Assembly (NCBI RefSeq): GCF_001641265.1 | Contig: NW_020167547.1 | Span: 62,001 to 126,000 of the forward strand | Direction of reading: 5' to 3' | Origin: Pseudogymnoascus destructans | Taxonomy: Eukaryota > Ascomycota > Leotiomycetes > Thelebolales > Thelebolaceae | Length of the DNA stretch: 64,000 bases | Shown here: positions 19,278-31,075 of the stretch, in pieces | Numbering within the stretch: the stretch's first letter is position 1 | How the letters are laid out: every line of letters starts with the position of its first letter | Made by a program: the position numbers and the translations under genes | Notes under the pieces: model-generated | What the model was told of the DNA's origin: nothing | The model's database searches: none | What the model saw: only the letters and a program-made list of their open reading frames with translations

Positions 19278-20963
19278 ATGGCTCTCCAACTCTGGGAGGT
19301 TTGCATTGCAGCATTTGGCTTGGGCTGGCTGGGTTTATTTCTTTACAGAGCAACATTAGCACCCTTGTCAAAACTTCCTGGGCCATGGTACAGCCGATTC
19401 TCTGATGTGATTCTCATGTACAAAGAATTCACAGCTCATCGTCGAGTGTATATTCACGAGTTGCACAAGAAGTTTGGGCCTGTTGTTCGATTGGGCCCCA
19501 ATGAGGTATCCTTTACATCCGTGGAAGCTCTGAAAGAGATCTACCAAAGTGGTGGGAGCGGATATGACAAGACCGAGTTTTACAATTTGTTCATACAGTA
19601 TGGAATAAGGTGGGTAGTTATAACTTATTCAGTCAAGGATCTGGTTAACTGAAAAAAAGGACAACGTTCTCAACACTGCAGAAACGAAAAGTAAGCTGCC
19701 TTCCAACCCTCATACAATCCCCCCAACTGACGAAAGCAAAGCATGATCAAATGAAACGATACATTGCGGGATCATATGCCAATACAAGCATTATGCATTT
19801 CGAAGTTGTGGATGGTATTCAAGAACGAGTAAGGGCATTTTTGAGACAATGCGAAGAAGCAGAAAAGCCAGCCATAGATTTCTACGTAAGAATCGCCAAT
19901 TGCACTTTCAGTGACAACAAAATTGACTGGTCTAGGTTTATCTGCATTGTTTTGCCATGGATTGTGCCTCGTTCCATCTGCTTCATCCCCATGGAACCAA
20001 ATCAATTGAGGGTAAAGATCTCCATTTGATGGAAGAGTACTCATTTGGCGATACTTTAAGAAGTTCGTACTCTCAAAATCCTTCACAGGAAACAGTTCTA
20101 ACAGCATAGCAGCAAAGTTACTTCGATATCGTTTGCCAACTATAACACGTTGGCTGGAGGAGATCTTCCAACAGAAATTGGAATCAAAAATTGGCCAGTA
20201 CGTAATAACGGCGTGCGAACAGACTGATTCCGGAGACCACAGTCTGGCGTACAAACTTAAGAATAGTAAGGCGGAATTGCAGCAAATTCAAGTCGCTGCG
20301 GAGTGCATGAACCATCTTTCAGCAGGTATTGATACAACTGGTGACGCTTTGTGCTTCTTGATGCACCAATTGTCTCTGCCCGGGAGTCATCACATCCAAG
20401 ACAAACTTATTGCTGAACTTTCTTCCAACAAAGATAAAGGTCTTGATGACTTGCCATACTTGGAAGCAGTCATCAAAGAGGGTCTGAGGTGTTTCCCTCC
20501 CATTCCCATGTCACAGCCGCGGTGTGTCCCCTCTGGCGGCCGCATCATCGACGAATATTTCTTTCCCGCGGGGGCTATCGTCAGCTGTCAGGCTTGGAGT
20601 GTCCATCAGTTGAACCCACATATTTTTGATAAGGGTGATCAATTTATCCCAGAAAGATGGCTTGATTCAAAGGCTGCCGTTGAGATGAACAGGCTATTTT
20701 TCTCATTTGGAGCAGGTGGGCGATCTTGCACGGGCAGACAGTAAGTTTAAGACTTTCACGAACGGAACACTCACTAACAGAACACTAGTCTTGCAACGGT
20801 TGAAATGAAATGCCTGCTCAGTGAGCTATACTCTCGCTACAAAACTAGAATCGCCCCGGAAATGAAAGGAAGCATGGAATTGTATGACCAGGCAATTTCT
20901 ACTCGGCCTTTAGATCAGACTTGCTTGTTGGTCCTTAAATCTATACCGAGTTTAGAGCCCTGA
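19278..20963 (+). CDS. cytochrome P450 monooxygenase
   Basis: Six exons: 19278-19609, 19660-19690, 19742-19885, 19936-20066, 20105-20740, 20789-20963, giving 482 residues without a stop. The start gives 'MALQLWEVCIAAFGLGWLG', a membrane anchor followed by the 'LPGPWYSR' proline hinge. The I-helix is 'AGIDTTGDAL', the K-helix ExxR is 'EGLRCFPP', the PERF-like motif is 'PERWLD', and the heme loop is 'FSFGAGGRSCTGRQ' with the Cys near residue 421. The fourth intron must be only 38 bases to keep frame, which is unusually short. An upstream in-frame ATG at 19215 would add 21 residues before the anchor and seems less likely. Expected in the ER membrane; substrate unknown. Confidence 0.9.
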
Positions 20964-21236
20964 GTTCTGTACTGTGGGTTTGGGAGGCGGTTGGCATAGC
21001 ATGTTGTTGGCTTGTAAACATGAACGTGCGAAATAGACTGCGCCTGTTATATAGAATCAATAGATCGGTCAAAAGGTGCAACATAAATATTGGCGGTTCA
21101 CAGAATGGCCTTCTTTCTCGAAAGTATAACAAATGGTGCCATGTTTTGGGTTTTGTATGATATTCAATTGCCTCTCTTTCAGTTCTTAAGCAAAGACTTG
21201 ATCCCGAGATAATTCATCGTTTACAATTGTATGCTC

Positions 21237-22720
21237 CTAATCTAGCTGACACTCGATACAGGCTTCTGCTTCGCTCCCTCTCCAGATCTTCTTGATTCCC
21301 AAGCCACTTTTTGCAAGTAATTTCTTCCACTGACTTTCAGTCCTCTCCATCCCCCCCAATGGAAACATGGTGATATCCATAATTGCCTCCTGCATTGTCC
21401 CGTTCGAGTCTGGCAACACCACATCAATCAACAGCAGTTTGCTTTTTGGCTGTGTTTTTAGGAGTGGCACAATTTGTCCGAGAATGGTGCTGCAATCGTC
21501 GTCACTCCAATTATGAAAAATATGGCGATAATGATAGACATTGGCATCTTTGACAGGTTGAGGAGTGAAGATGTCATAAGTCATGAAATTTACTCCAGTT
21601 GGTGGTGTGGGTACGGCTTCAAATGTAGAAGGTAAATCTTGAACAATAAATTGTCCTTTGATCTTCGGGTTTCTTTGACGGACCTCGCCCACTAGACAAC
21701 CCATTTGTCAGTATTTGTATTTTGATGCACAGATGGAAGTCATAAGGCTGCGGGTATGCGTATCTCCAGAAACGGCATGGACGTGCTCATAAAACATTCG
21801 GTGAATCAGATATTCAGACACGAAGAAAGTTCGCCTTACTGATGTGACCTTGGCCTCCAGCAATATCCACAACCGCAATATCTTCGTCTTTTAGATCCAA
21901 CTTTTCAAGCTCAGCACCCCATGGATAAGCATCCAGGGCGTTATGTGACGTCATCCCAGCAACCATATTGAGGGCTCGATCGGGGTGGGAGCCTAGCCAG
22001 GTCCAGAGCTCTTCCCCGTAGGCCCATTTGAAAGGTGTTCCCGTCTCCTTCGTGGGCGCTTTGTACCCTTTCTCCGCCAACGTTTTCGGCATTGCCATGA
22101 TTGAAGGAATGAGATCGAAGAAGACAAAGTTGTTGAATGCGCGGTGGTCGGGGTGTAGATATGGTTTCCCGAGGGAAGTGAGACTGAAACTCGGGCCCCT
22201 TGGGCCCATGGATTCTACAAACAGATTTGCCGCTGTGAGCTGACGGAATACACGGACTACATAAGAGTCAGTAGAGGACCTCATGAATGAGGCGGCAAAA
22301 GGGAATATTCACTAATGATTATTTCATCCGCTTCAGTGGACTCCACAATTTCTGCCATGGAAACTTCCTTTCCTCCTTCGAACTTCTCCCATAGTTTAAG
22401 TTGAGACACGATCTCAATTGAAACACTGATATTGACCTGGAACAAAGGGTTACTATATAAATTCCAAGTAGCGTTTTCCTTGTTTCAGGACTTCGCCGAC
22501 TTACTTGAAATATTCGAGGCCAGACCTCTCCATTGGGTTCCTCCAAAGAGCTGAGAAGTTTTCTGGCCTCATGCTGGAGGTTTCGTCGCGCAACGTGAAG
22601 GTCATCTTGAGCTCCAGCTGCTGTATCAAAGCTAGCAGCCGCTTCATTTACACCTTTCACTAAATCAGCAATTTCTGACGGAGACGTATATACAGTCGAC
22701 ATTTGGCAACGAAGCTTCAA
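21237..22720 (-). CDS. SAM-dependent O-methyltransferase (fungal tailoring type)
   Basis: Four exons: 22720-22505, 22436-22313, 22256-21840, 21691-21237, giving 403 residues (397 from the second Met at 22702). An N-terminal helical/winged-helix region is followed by the Methyltransf_2 fold. The SAM loop is 'VVDIAGGQGH' (about residue 248). A second SAM contact lies around 'QFIVQDLP'. The catalytic His is in 'RHIFHNWSDDDC' (about 310), and the C-terminus 'MFPLGGMERTESQW' is typical. The family includes sterigmatocystin 8-O-methyltransferase-like enzymes acting on aromatic polyketide hydroxyls. It converges with the P450 gene (274 bp between stops) and diverges from the second methyltransferase. 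All key residues look intact; substrate is unknown. Confidence 0.9.
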
Positions 22721-24011
22721 GTCAAACTCAATGTAGATTCAGGGACGGAGAGAAATGAATGATCGATACTGGTATGTTGGTTTTCTCCCCTCCACAAGCA
22801 CACTTCCCAAGGGCCTCGCTTCTCACGTGTTCAGTAGCATTGTTGCTCCAGGCTACTCCAATGCTCTCGAGAGCTGAAAGGCCGATACGTGGCGGAGCCA
22901 TAACGGAAACATTCTATTGAAACTCGAGGATGCCTGTCTCTGCATTATTGTTTTTGTCATGCATCTCAACACTTTGTGTCCCTGTCGTGTACTCGTAGTT
23001 GCATAAAGCCGCATCTTAGCACTAAAATGAATATACTTCCGAGGTCACACTATCCAGTGATCAGTGCTTGTCTCATATCGCGGACAAAGCACCGACTCCA
23101 GTCCGCTAGGTCCATTACTAGCCCAACACCAAAAGTCCCCATACATGGGGAAATGGGGATCCACAGGCCCGCCTCGAGGCTGTGGCGCCTTACCGTATAG
23201 TGTTGAAGATACTAAACATCCCTAGTCGCTTAATATGAAATATTCAAAAAGTAGAGCTGATCTTCACTAAACGAATGGTTTTTGGAAGCTGAAAAGCTCT
23301 AGTCTGGACCCCCGTCACATACAGGTGAAACCAATACTGCATGTAGACATTGCAGCAAAACGCAAGCCTCGATATGTAACGGGCAGCTGGTAAGACAACA
23401 AATTAGGAATGCGTATGTACCTCGGCCTAACTGGCTGAGGAACCTATGCGGTTCGGAGTGGTTGGTCCATAACATACACCCTTGAACTTGCAGAAAGCGG
23501 AATCTCAATGCGACTTTCAGGTGGCTTTTGGGGCATCAATTTCCGTTTTTAATAAGCCGTTGGGAAATGTCTCCGAGAAAACTTACTTAAACAGCAGCGC
23601 TGTGACTGTACGCTTTACGTGCATATGTACCTGTGGGTCATCCTCTCCCGAACTAGCGGCGGGACGTCGCGGATAGTTTTTTATTGAGTTGGACAGCATA
23701 TGAACCCTTTCAAGCGCATCTGATAGCGTCAAGTAGGGTCCATATTACCCCTCCAATGGAAAGATCAGACGCATATGGACACGCCGAGGAATCTATATTG
23801 GGTCAGCTCAGCTCAGGAAATCTCACCGCCATCTGCTGAACCTCGATCACTCTCCACCTATCTGACCACTGTGACGATTCGAAAGGCAGTGAAGTTATCA
23901 GAACACGTGCCTGTGTGAACGTCCTACCCATTACGACACCACCATCTGGCTTCACAAAGTAACGAACGACTCCAAATCTATCAACCATTTATCACCTATC
24001 CCAATAGCAAA
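22721..24011. other. 1.3-kb divergent intergenic region
   Basis: Between the two divergent methyltransferase genes. A 61-codon minus ORF (23988-23803) begins 23 bp from the start of the second methyltransferase but has no recognisable motif, and I do not call it. No transposon signature seen. Confidence 0.5.
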
Positions 24012-25495
24012 ATGGATAGAGAACAGAGGATAGCCCAGCACAATGCTATCAAAATGCAACTCCAAACCCTCACCGATGCTGTGAATGCCTACTCTACTAC
24101 ATTTGAGAAGAACTCCTCATCCGACAACCTTGCGGCTATCGGCGAAATCTCACAATGCCAAGTCGCAATGACTGAGAGTGTGAAGCAGATGCAAAGTGCT
24201 ATCTATGGGCCGTTGAATATGGTTATGCTGCATTATGAAGAGGTAAGCCTTTATCTTCCTGCTGCAAGCAATGGTGAGAGCCGGACCTGATCTTGGATGG
24301 TGAAAGTAGTGTTTCCGTTCAAGCTCGCTTAGAACACTGCTGGAGATGGGTGTTTTTGATATCCTTCCCGCTGATGGTAGTGAAAAGCCCGCGGAGGAAC
24401 TGGCTAAGAAGCTAGGCGTTGACGAGGCTCTTCTCGGTTTGTGATACATGAAGCAGTGGATCCATAAGGCCAGGGCTAATGATACAAAGTTCGTCTGATG
24501 CGCGTAGTCATACCTACATTCTTCGAAGAACCGCGCCCAGAAGTATACACTCACACGCCAAACTCCAGAGTGTACTTGGAGCTTCCCTTGCGGGCCAACT
24601 TCAAAATGATGTATGAGCACTTGGTGTTATGTTCAAAGAAGATTGATTAACCAGTTCTAACCTTCTCCAGGTACGACGAGACTTGCTTCGCGAGCATGAA
24701 AATGACCGAATTCTTCAAGAAACATGGGTATATCAACCCCGACTCCCGGAGTAACAATCCCTACACGTACGCCCACGACACTAAAGGCCTATCCATGTTC
24801 GACTTCCTCCTTCAGAACCCAGACCGCTTCAAGAACTTCAATGATGCGATGCAAGCTCGTTCTTCCCAAACATCCCTTCCCTACGACCTGTTCCCTTTCA
24901 GAAACAAATTGGGCGAGGTGGACAATACGGATGAGACTGTTCTGCTGGTAGATGTTGGAAGCGGCATAGGCCAGGCTACGCTTGCCATTCGGGAGGCTTG
25001 TCGAGATGTAAAGGGGAAAATCGTCATGCAGGATCAAAAGGAGGTTATTGAGGGGATCGCAGGTCCGTTGCCGACGGGTGTGGTGGGAATGGCGCATGAT
25101 TTCTTCACACCACAACCTGTCAAAGGTACACGCTCCTCACCTTATAATCAAGTAATAGTCTCACGAACCTGACAATTTTAGGTGCCCTCTATTATTACAT
25201 CCACCGCTGCCTTCACGATTGGCCAGACTCCGACTGTCTCTTAATCCTGCAGCATCTCGCTGCCGCGATGGAACCTGGCGTCTCGCGCATTTTGATCTCT
25301 GAAATCGTGATGCCCGTTGGACGCGTTGATATCCAGACGGCGTGGTCGGATATTAACATGCTGACATTTAGCGGGGTGGAGCGAAGTGAAAAGCAGTGGG
25401 TAGACTTGCTGGAGAATGCGGGTTTGAAGATTGCGAGTATGCATGGCGAGGGTGGAGGATGCTACTTTCGGGTATTGGAGGTTGTTCATGAGTGA
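24012..25495 (+). CDS. second SAM-dependent O-methyltransferase
   Basis: Five exons: 24012-24242, 24310-24436, 24490-24610, 24671-25125, 25182-25495, giving 415 residues. The start is in a good context (CAAAATGG). The dimerisation region contains 'RTLLEMGVFDILPADGSE' and 'EEPRPEVYTHTPNS'. The SAM loop is 'LLVDVGSGIGQ' (about residue 257). The catalytic His block is 'HRCLHDWPDSDC' (about 320) and the end is 'MLTFSGVERSEKQW'. It belongs to the same family as the neighbour but is too different to be a recent duplicate. The second intron begins GTTTGT, a weaker donor, but is needed to keep 'LLVRLMRVV' in frame. The stop codon lies 10 bp from a hAT terminal repeat. Confidence 0.9.
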
Positions 25496-25818
25496 ATTAA
25501 GCTACAGTGTTCCCCAAATAGTATTCGAATAGTATTCGGGGTTTTCCCGAATACTCGCCATCTGGGAGTATTCGGCGAATACTCATATCCTCGCCGAATA
25601 GTATTTGAGTATTTTGAGGCTCAACTGTAGTATATAGTAATGAAATATGATAACTGTCTACTCGCTATTATCCTCCTCCTCGTCGCCTATAACCCCCCAA
25701 TCCCGTAGGCAGAGTAGATATCGAAGAGTTGAAGGTAATAACCTGTTCCTTTTCTTTGTGACTATATCACCGCCGACACTAAATATACGCTCTGACGCTG
25801 CCGATGAGGCTGGAATTG

Positions 25819-26190
25819 TGTAAGGACACAGGGCACCCAGCTCACAGTAATAGCATATGAGAGTGCGAGTCGGAGGCTAAACGGATGATATCCTATAGGT
25901 CTACTATGAAGGATACAAAAAAGATGAAGGGGGAACCCCGTTGAGTCACTTTCCTTAAGTACCCGAAACGGGCCCGACTCGGTTATCCCAACCCTAGCCC
26001 TGAACCTTCCACCACAACAGGTCTGCATCGACCCTGAACCCTACACCCTTACCGTCCCCCACTATAGTGTAACTCGCTATGTGCTCCTCTACTGGTTCGA
26101 AACCACACCGAGTTGGATTCCATGCTTGTAGTGACCGTAACAGCTCTGAGGCAGGTTCTTTGAGTATCTAGGTAAGGAGGCATCCTTACA
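25819..26190 (+). repeat. solo LTR family W (copy 1)
   Basis: 372 bp from TGTAAGGACAC to CATCCTTACA, flanked by a perfect AATTG duplication (25814-25818, 26191-26195). About 95% similar by eye to the copy at 40102-40473. Confidence 0.95.
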
Positions 26191-26509
26191 AATTGCCAAA
26201 TAGTACCGTGTGATCCGTGATATAACTGGATACTGATACTGCTTTGCCTGCCAATATTTGAGGATATTAGTATTACGGTCGACACCATTCTCTTTGAACC
26301 ATCGTCGCCACTCAACTTCCTCAATAGAAGGCCCATGATGCTGATACATCTCGTCGTCGGAATCAAGTTCTCTTAGAGTCGTCAGCTGCTCAGTTTCAGC
26401 AGCAATAGTAGCTTCAATAGCAGCAACCTGTATATCGTTCTCACGGTCTTTATACCAGTTATAGCAAGCTGCGAACTGTGCTCTTGCCCTATCTCGTTTT
26501 ACAGCGTCT

Positions 26510-26906
26510 TGTAACGCTGACTTCTAAATGATAGAAGACACAGAGGTTTCTTGCGTAAGGTTGACTTGACAGAGGAGGCAGGGGATTAGACACAAAGGCT
26601 TTCCAAGTAACACGTTACAGTATTGTAAAGAATACTATATTGAGTTGAGCACGAAGCTCCTATCTAAGGAAATACTATCTACTTATATAGTGGCGTCGTA
26701 CCTCATGGGTAATCTGGATAGTTGGCGGATAGCTAGATATTCAGGATAGTTCGTGGATAGCTCAACTATCCAATATCCACTAGTTTCTGCAACTATCCAT
26801 TAGCCCCGTCACATGGCAGCCTACCCCGCTTCCCACTGTGACTCACACGTCACGTTACTAGGCCCTGGCCCTGTAACCATGACATCATGTTACTATAGCC
26901 GTAACA
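26510..26906 (+). repeat. solo LTR family Y (copy 2)
   Basis: 397 bp from TGTAACGCTGA to CCGTAACA, flanked by a perfect CGTCT duplication (26505-26509, 26907-26911). The first ~200 bp match the reverse complement of 7740-7921; the rest differs from that copy. Confidence 0.9.
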
Positions 26907-28797
26907 CGTCTACACTTTTGGCATATAAAATTCATATATACTTAAGTTGAATCTTGGGTCGCAGATAGTAGCAATTGACAAGTGGCTTGAGCCTTGATTT
27001 GTCACAAGGTTGTAATAAGTATCAAGCTTATTATACGACGCTTTACAAGCTGCGCTGATTGCTGCTGTTGTCAATGGAGCGTTTTCCATTGCCTTAAGCT
27101 TATTTAAAAACTGTAGATAGTGTGGAATGCAGACATTCAATGTTGGATAATTATCTGCTTGAACTTGCTCTGCTGGTTTGACGAATATCTTAAAGAACGC
27201 CTTTAGTCCATGTAACACTTGCCATTCTATTGATGTAATGATAATATCACGCATACTTAAATCCATCGTTTGCGAAGCACATAAAGCATTGATCGGCTGC
27301 TCAAGCCTCAAAGCATTCTCAAGCATATAATATGTTGAGTTCCATCATACAGGCATATCGAGGGACATTGAAACTACCTGAATACCCATAGCAGATGCTT
27401 GTACTTTCAATGCATCTTTCCATGCTTGACAGTTCCGGAAGACATAGATATGCCGGCGTAGTTTTATAAGAACCGTTGCCACTTCTTCTTTATTAAGAAT
27501 GAAGCCTTGAGTATGAGCTAAGCCTTGCTTAAGCCTATACAATTCCGTTTGTTCTGATGGTACAGCTTTTAACATAGTTAAAGCTGCTTGAACTGCAAGG
27601 TTTATAATGTGTGCCATGCATCGGACGTCGCCTTCCTTTACTGTAAAGCTCCCTGGTTGCTGTATAGAAACAACGCTCGTGCATGCCCCTATTTCAAACT
27701 CTGCGAGCATTGCTGTATTGTTCGATGCGTTGTCTCTAGTAATTGTAAAGACTCCGTTCGTAATACCAAAGTCATCCGTAACAGCTTGAAGCTGCTCTGC
27801 AAGATATTCACCGGAATAAATGGGCTCCTTTAGATGTATGATATCAAGAACACAGTGCCAGTGAACCTATTCGTTATTTATCCAATGAACAGTTATCGCA
27901 GTGTGCTCTGAACCATTCATTGCAGACCATGAATCAGTCGTAAGTGATAACCATTCGCCCTTTATTATATGAGCCTGGAGTTCTATCTGTAGCTTTATAC
28001 GGTGGTTGCAGAATGTCTTGTGTAAATCGCGCATTAAGGAGCTCGTTGATATAGCTAACGTTGAAGGGCTAAGCTGGTGTAAGCTGATGAAACGAAGGCT
28101 GATCAACCAGACTCATTGGTAAGTTATTAGATACAATAAATGCAAGTAATAACTCTCTATATCGAGAGGCAAGAATGGATCCTCCTACTCGAGGAGTAAA
28201 GAATTGTTGGGCGTTTCGGGCTGTTCCCATATTCGGAGCGCCCTGCAAATCCTGCGAACTCTGACTCTGCGAACTCTCAGCACGCTGTAGCAATGGAGTT
28301 CCTGGTTTTATAGCTTCGTATAATGCAGGATGCATGCTTTCAACATGTCTCCACAAATTACTCGTGATATTCCATGATAAAAGCTTCAGTTTTGGCTTAT
28401 AATTACAGCCATCTTGCATACAGATAATCTTCATCGTTGCAGGGCTGGTGCTTAACAATGTTCTACTGAATACATTCTTTAAGAACAACGGTGACTGAGT
28501 ATTTGGGAGTTGTGGCCATATTTGTAGTAATGGTAGAGCTATCGACGGTGAAGTCTCAAATGGAAAAGGGGGTGGTAGACGCTGAATTTCCTCATCTTCG
28601 TCACTTGGAATTGCGGATAGCTCAGAGTTGCTCATTCTGGTAGAAATATCAATTGGTATATTATCTATGGATCTATTTCTACGGATCTATCTATGAGGGC
28701 GGGGTAAAATCTTCGTAGCTTGGCATCCTGGGCCATGCTTGCCAAGGACTCGAATAGTATTCGAGTCTTTGGCAAATACTCACCTATCCAACTCCAC

Positions 28798-31075
28798 CAT
28801 CACTGCATTGGCAATGCGCTCCTACCACCCCCTTCTGCCAACTCAGCAGCACATTCAACCCCCCCCCTAACTGTTGCGACGCTAAGTGAGTACGCTGCCC
28901 CCATCAGATTCGCCGACTGTCCAAAAACAACGCTCTCGCACCTAACAGTCTCCTCGTACTTGCTGCCAAAATCCACCACCCCCAAATTACTAATCTCGAA
29001 ACTTTTCCCCAGCGATGCCCAGGCTTACCACCACATTAGGTACCAGCTTCAAAAAAGCCGAGAACTGGTTCTTCGTCCCCCCAGCACCCTTTGCCCCTTA
29101 ATCCTCTTCGCCTCCCCCCACTCCACCCCATTGCCCAGCCTCCCCTTCCCCTTCGGACTGGATCAGAAAAACAGACAGGATGTAATGGTGGGTGCACCAG
29201 ATGTGAGAATCTAGCCACCCAAGGAAGGGATGAATTTACTAAGACAACACACTGTCTTAGAAAACAGAGCCAAAGGGTCGTAGCTTAGACTATTCCACAA
29301 TGCAGCAATCAGGTGTGTGATGTAGTGAAGTGGTTCAGACAAGTTGCAACAAATGTTGAGTCTGGGAACTCAGGGGTAAGTCAGAGGTTAACACCTCACT
29401 GACTTTTCAGAAACAAGGAGTAACAAGATGAATGCTTGGAAGCTTGGAAAAGACGTGGAAGTATGTGATAGTCGATTTACTGTATTGTCTGCTTGCCCTT
29501 TCTTAACGAAAGGGCAATCCTATTTATGCTAAAGGAATGTAGTTCTCTCATTTTCCAAGACTTTCCATGACTTACCAGGCTTGGTAACTGTAGTCGACGT
29601 AAGAGAATCCCATAGAACCATCTCTTAGGTTCGTAGCCTATAGGAAGTAAAAGGAGGTCCAAGGTCAGAGTACCCCTATAGACAAATTATGTCATAGACA
29701 AATTATGTCATAACTTAACCAATCTTGTGGCTAACTAAAGAGCGATGACATGTAATGAATCATAGAGGTTCGTAGGAGCTTTTAGAGCTATCGTTCATGC
29801 TCCTAGGCCTCTAGTTGGTAGAGATATGTCATGTGGTAGTATGAGTGATGTCATGTAATGAATCATAGAGGGTTGTAGAGATATACTATGTGGTAATATC
29901 GGCCCAGTAACTAAGGAGCGATGACGTGTAATGAATCATAGATGGTTGTAGCAATCGTTGAGTAGTATTGCTCTTGTTGTTGGTGTGATAAGCCAAAATA
30001 TGTATAGTGACTTGTAGGTTTGAGGAGGAGATTTCCAAGTTTGCTCTTGAGTTTGATAGCAAACTGAGTGCAACGAATGTCAGTATGACACAGGACATGG
30101 CAGATATATACGTCCCTATATCCTCTGCACCCACTCCATCCGCGAACTTCTGCAGGCTAATCGCCGCATTTCCGTCGATCCCCTTCACACCCTTCGTCTT
30201 CCCCACCACCACCTCCGCAATAACAACCATGAGGAGCGCTGTCACGCTTGTCTCGTGATGCCTACATCTCGCTGCTAGCACTGCCGCCTGCGACACTGAC
30301 AGACTGAACTGTCGCAGCTTCATCACAACTGGCTGAGAGTTGGTAATAAGCGCACCCGACCAGACATCCCTGTTCAGGAAAACAGTCTCGTAAAGCGTGC
30401 GCAGAAAACCTCTGCCGGTGATGCTGAGCGGGACGGTGGTCTCGAAGGCGGGCGGCAGGTCAGCGCTCGACGGCTGAACCGTGGTTGGTTGATTACTCGA
30501 CGGCTCGTGCAGGGCGGCAAGAAGAGCGTGCTGGATGCAAGTCTGTAATACCGCAGCGCCGCTGAGCCCGTCACCGATGGTTAGGCGGAACGGGGCTGGA
30601 GCCTCTGGGGTGCCATTCATGGCAACAGGCGGCAATGGGATGACCAGGGCGCGCCATAGAGGTGAGGTGCCATCGCCGCTGAGGATGGGCGTGTTATATA
30701 GCTTGATGAGGTACTCCTCTACTGAGGCGTTAGGCTCGGCGAAGGTGACGAGGCTGGAGAGGTCAATGCTCTCAAGAGGGTTCCAGGATGGGGTCTGCGT
30801 GCTTGCACCGAGGACTGAGATTCCTAGCGATGGGTGCTGGGCAGTCAGCTGAGCTGCGCAAGGACTTGGTACGTGAGGTTTTCGACGGCTGCGGACCAGT
30901 CTGCGGCTAGGAGGGACGAGGAGAGGAGGGCCGGCGGAATAGTGTAGATTGCTGTGACACCCACGTTGTTATAATACCCTAGATGACTACGGGTGATATA
31001 ACAACACTCAATTATAACTACCTTACCAGGGCGCCACGTATTTGGTGAGGGGTCCGAGGATGGTCCGGGGATCAC
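28798..31075 (-). pseudogene. AATase-type acyltransferase, split by a solo LTR and frameshifted
   Basis: Minus-strand text matches the alcohol-acetyltransferase/condensation superfamily: 'YYNNVGVTAIYTIPPALL' near the N-terminus, 'AQHPSLGISV', 'DGLSGAAVLQTCIQHALL' (in place of the usual HxxxDG signature, with DG kept), and after the LTR 'SNLGVVDFG' and 'FGQSANLMGAAYSLSVATVRGG'. A 910-bp solo LTR (29181-30090) interrupts it. A one- or two-base frameshift occurs near 30850 between 'YQVLAQL' and 'TAQHPSL'. The first exon is unclear. The family transfers acetyl or acyl groups from CoA to alcohols of secondary metabolites, so this was plausibly the acylation step of the adjacent set of genes. Confidence 0.75.
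29181..30090 (+). repeat. solo LTR family V (copy 1), 910 bp
   Basis: Begins TGTAATGGTGGG and ends CAGTATGACA, flanked by a perfect CAGGA duplication (29176-29180, 30091-30095). An inverted second copy lies at 50614-51549. It carries an internal short duplication (29683-29711, AGACAAATTATGTCAT twice). Confidence 0.95.

Larger units (their letters stand above)
25658..28635 (-). pseudogene. hAT transposase with BED finger, interrupted by two solo LTRs
   Basis: Begins 'MSNSELSAIPSDEDEE' with a BED-type zinc finger (CMQDGC ... HVESMH, about residues 90-120), then the catalytic-region block 'SLTTDSWSAMNGSEHTAI' and helical insertion-domain sequence. After solo LTR Y comes 'NILKYWQAKQYQYPVI', and after solo LTR W the dimerisation domain 'SSAASERIFSVGGDIVTKKR' ending 'RYLLCLRDWGVIGDEEEDN' stop (25658-25660). 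LTR W splits the phrase between 'YYLAI' and 'PASSAASER'. At least one frameshift exists near LTR Y and others upstream. Without the LTRs it would be nearly a complete enzyme, so decay is moderate. Confidence 0.85.
25505..28803 (-). mobile_element. hAT transposon carrying two solo LTRs
   Basis: The left end starts CAGTGTTCCCC at 25505, and a second hAT here ends in CCGAACACTG at 33531, supporting a family terminus CAGTGTTC. The right end is uncertain. A CACTG at 28799-28803 is a candidate, but no 8-bp target duplication matches it. Subterminal GAATAGTATTCG palindromes occur near both ends (25525-25540 and 28753-28765). Inside are a full-length but interrupted transposase (-) and solo LTRs W (25819-26190) and Y (26510-26906). 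Confidence 0.7.

Noticed and set aside
23803..23988. 61-codon minus ORF divergent from the second methyltransferase
   Set aside because: Short, no motif, no paired exon; probably chance.
28799..28803. CACTG as the definite right end of the hAT element
   Set aside because: No matching 8-bp duplication, and it coincides with the acyltransferase stop codon; kept only as a candidate.
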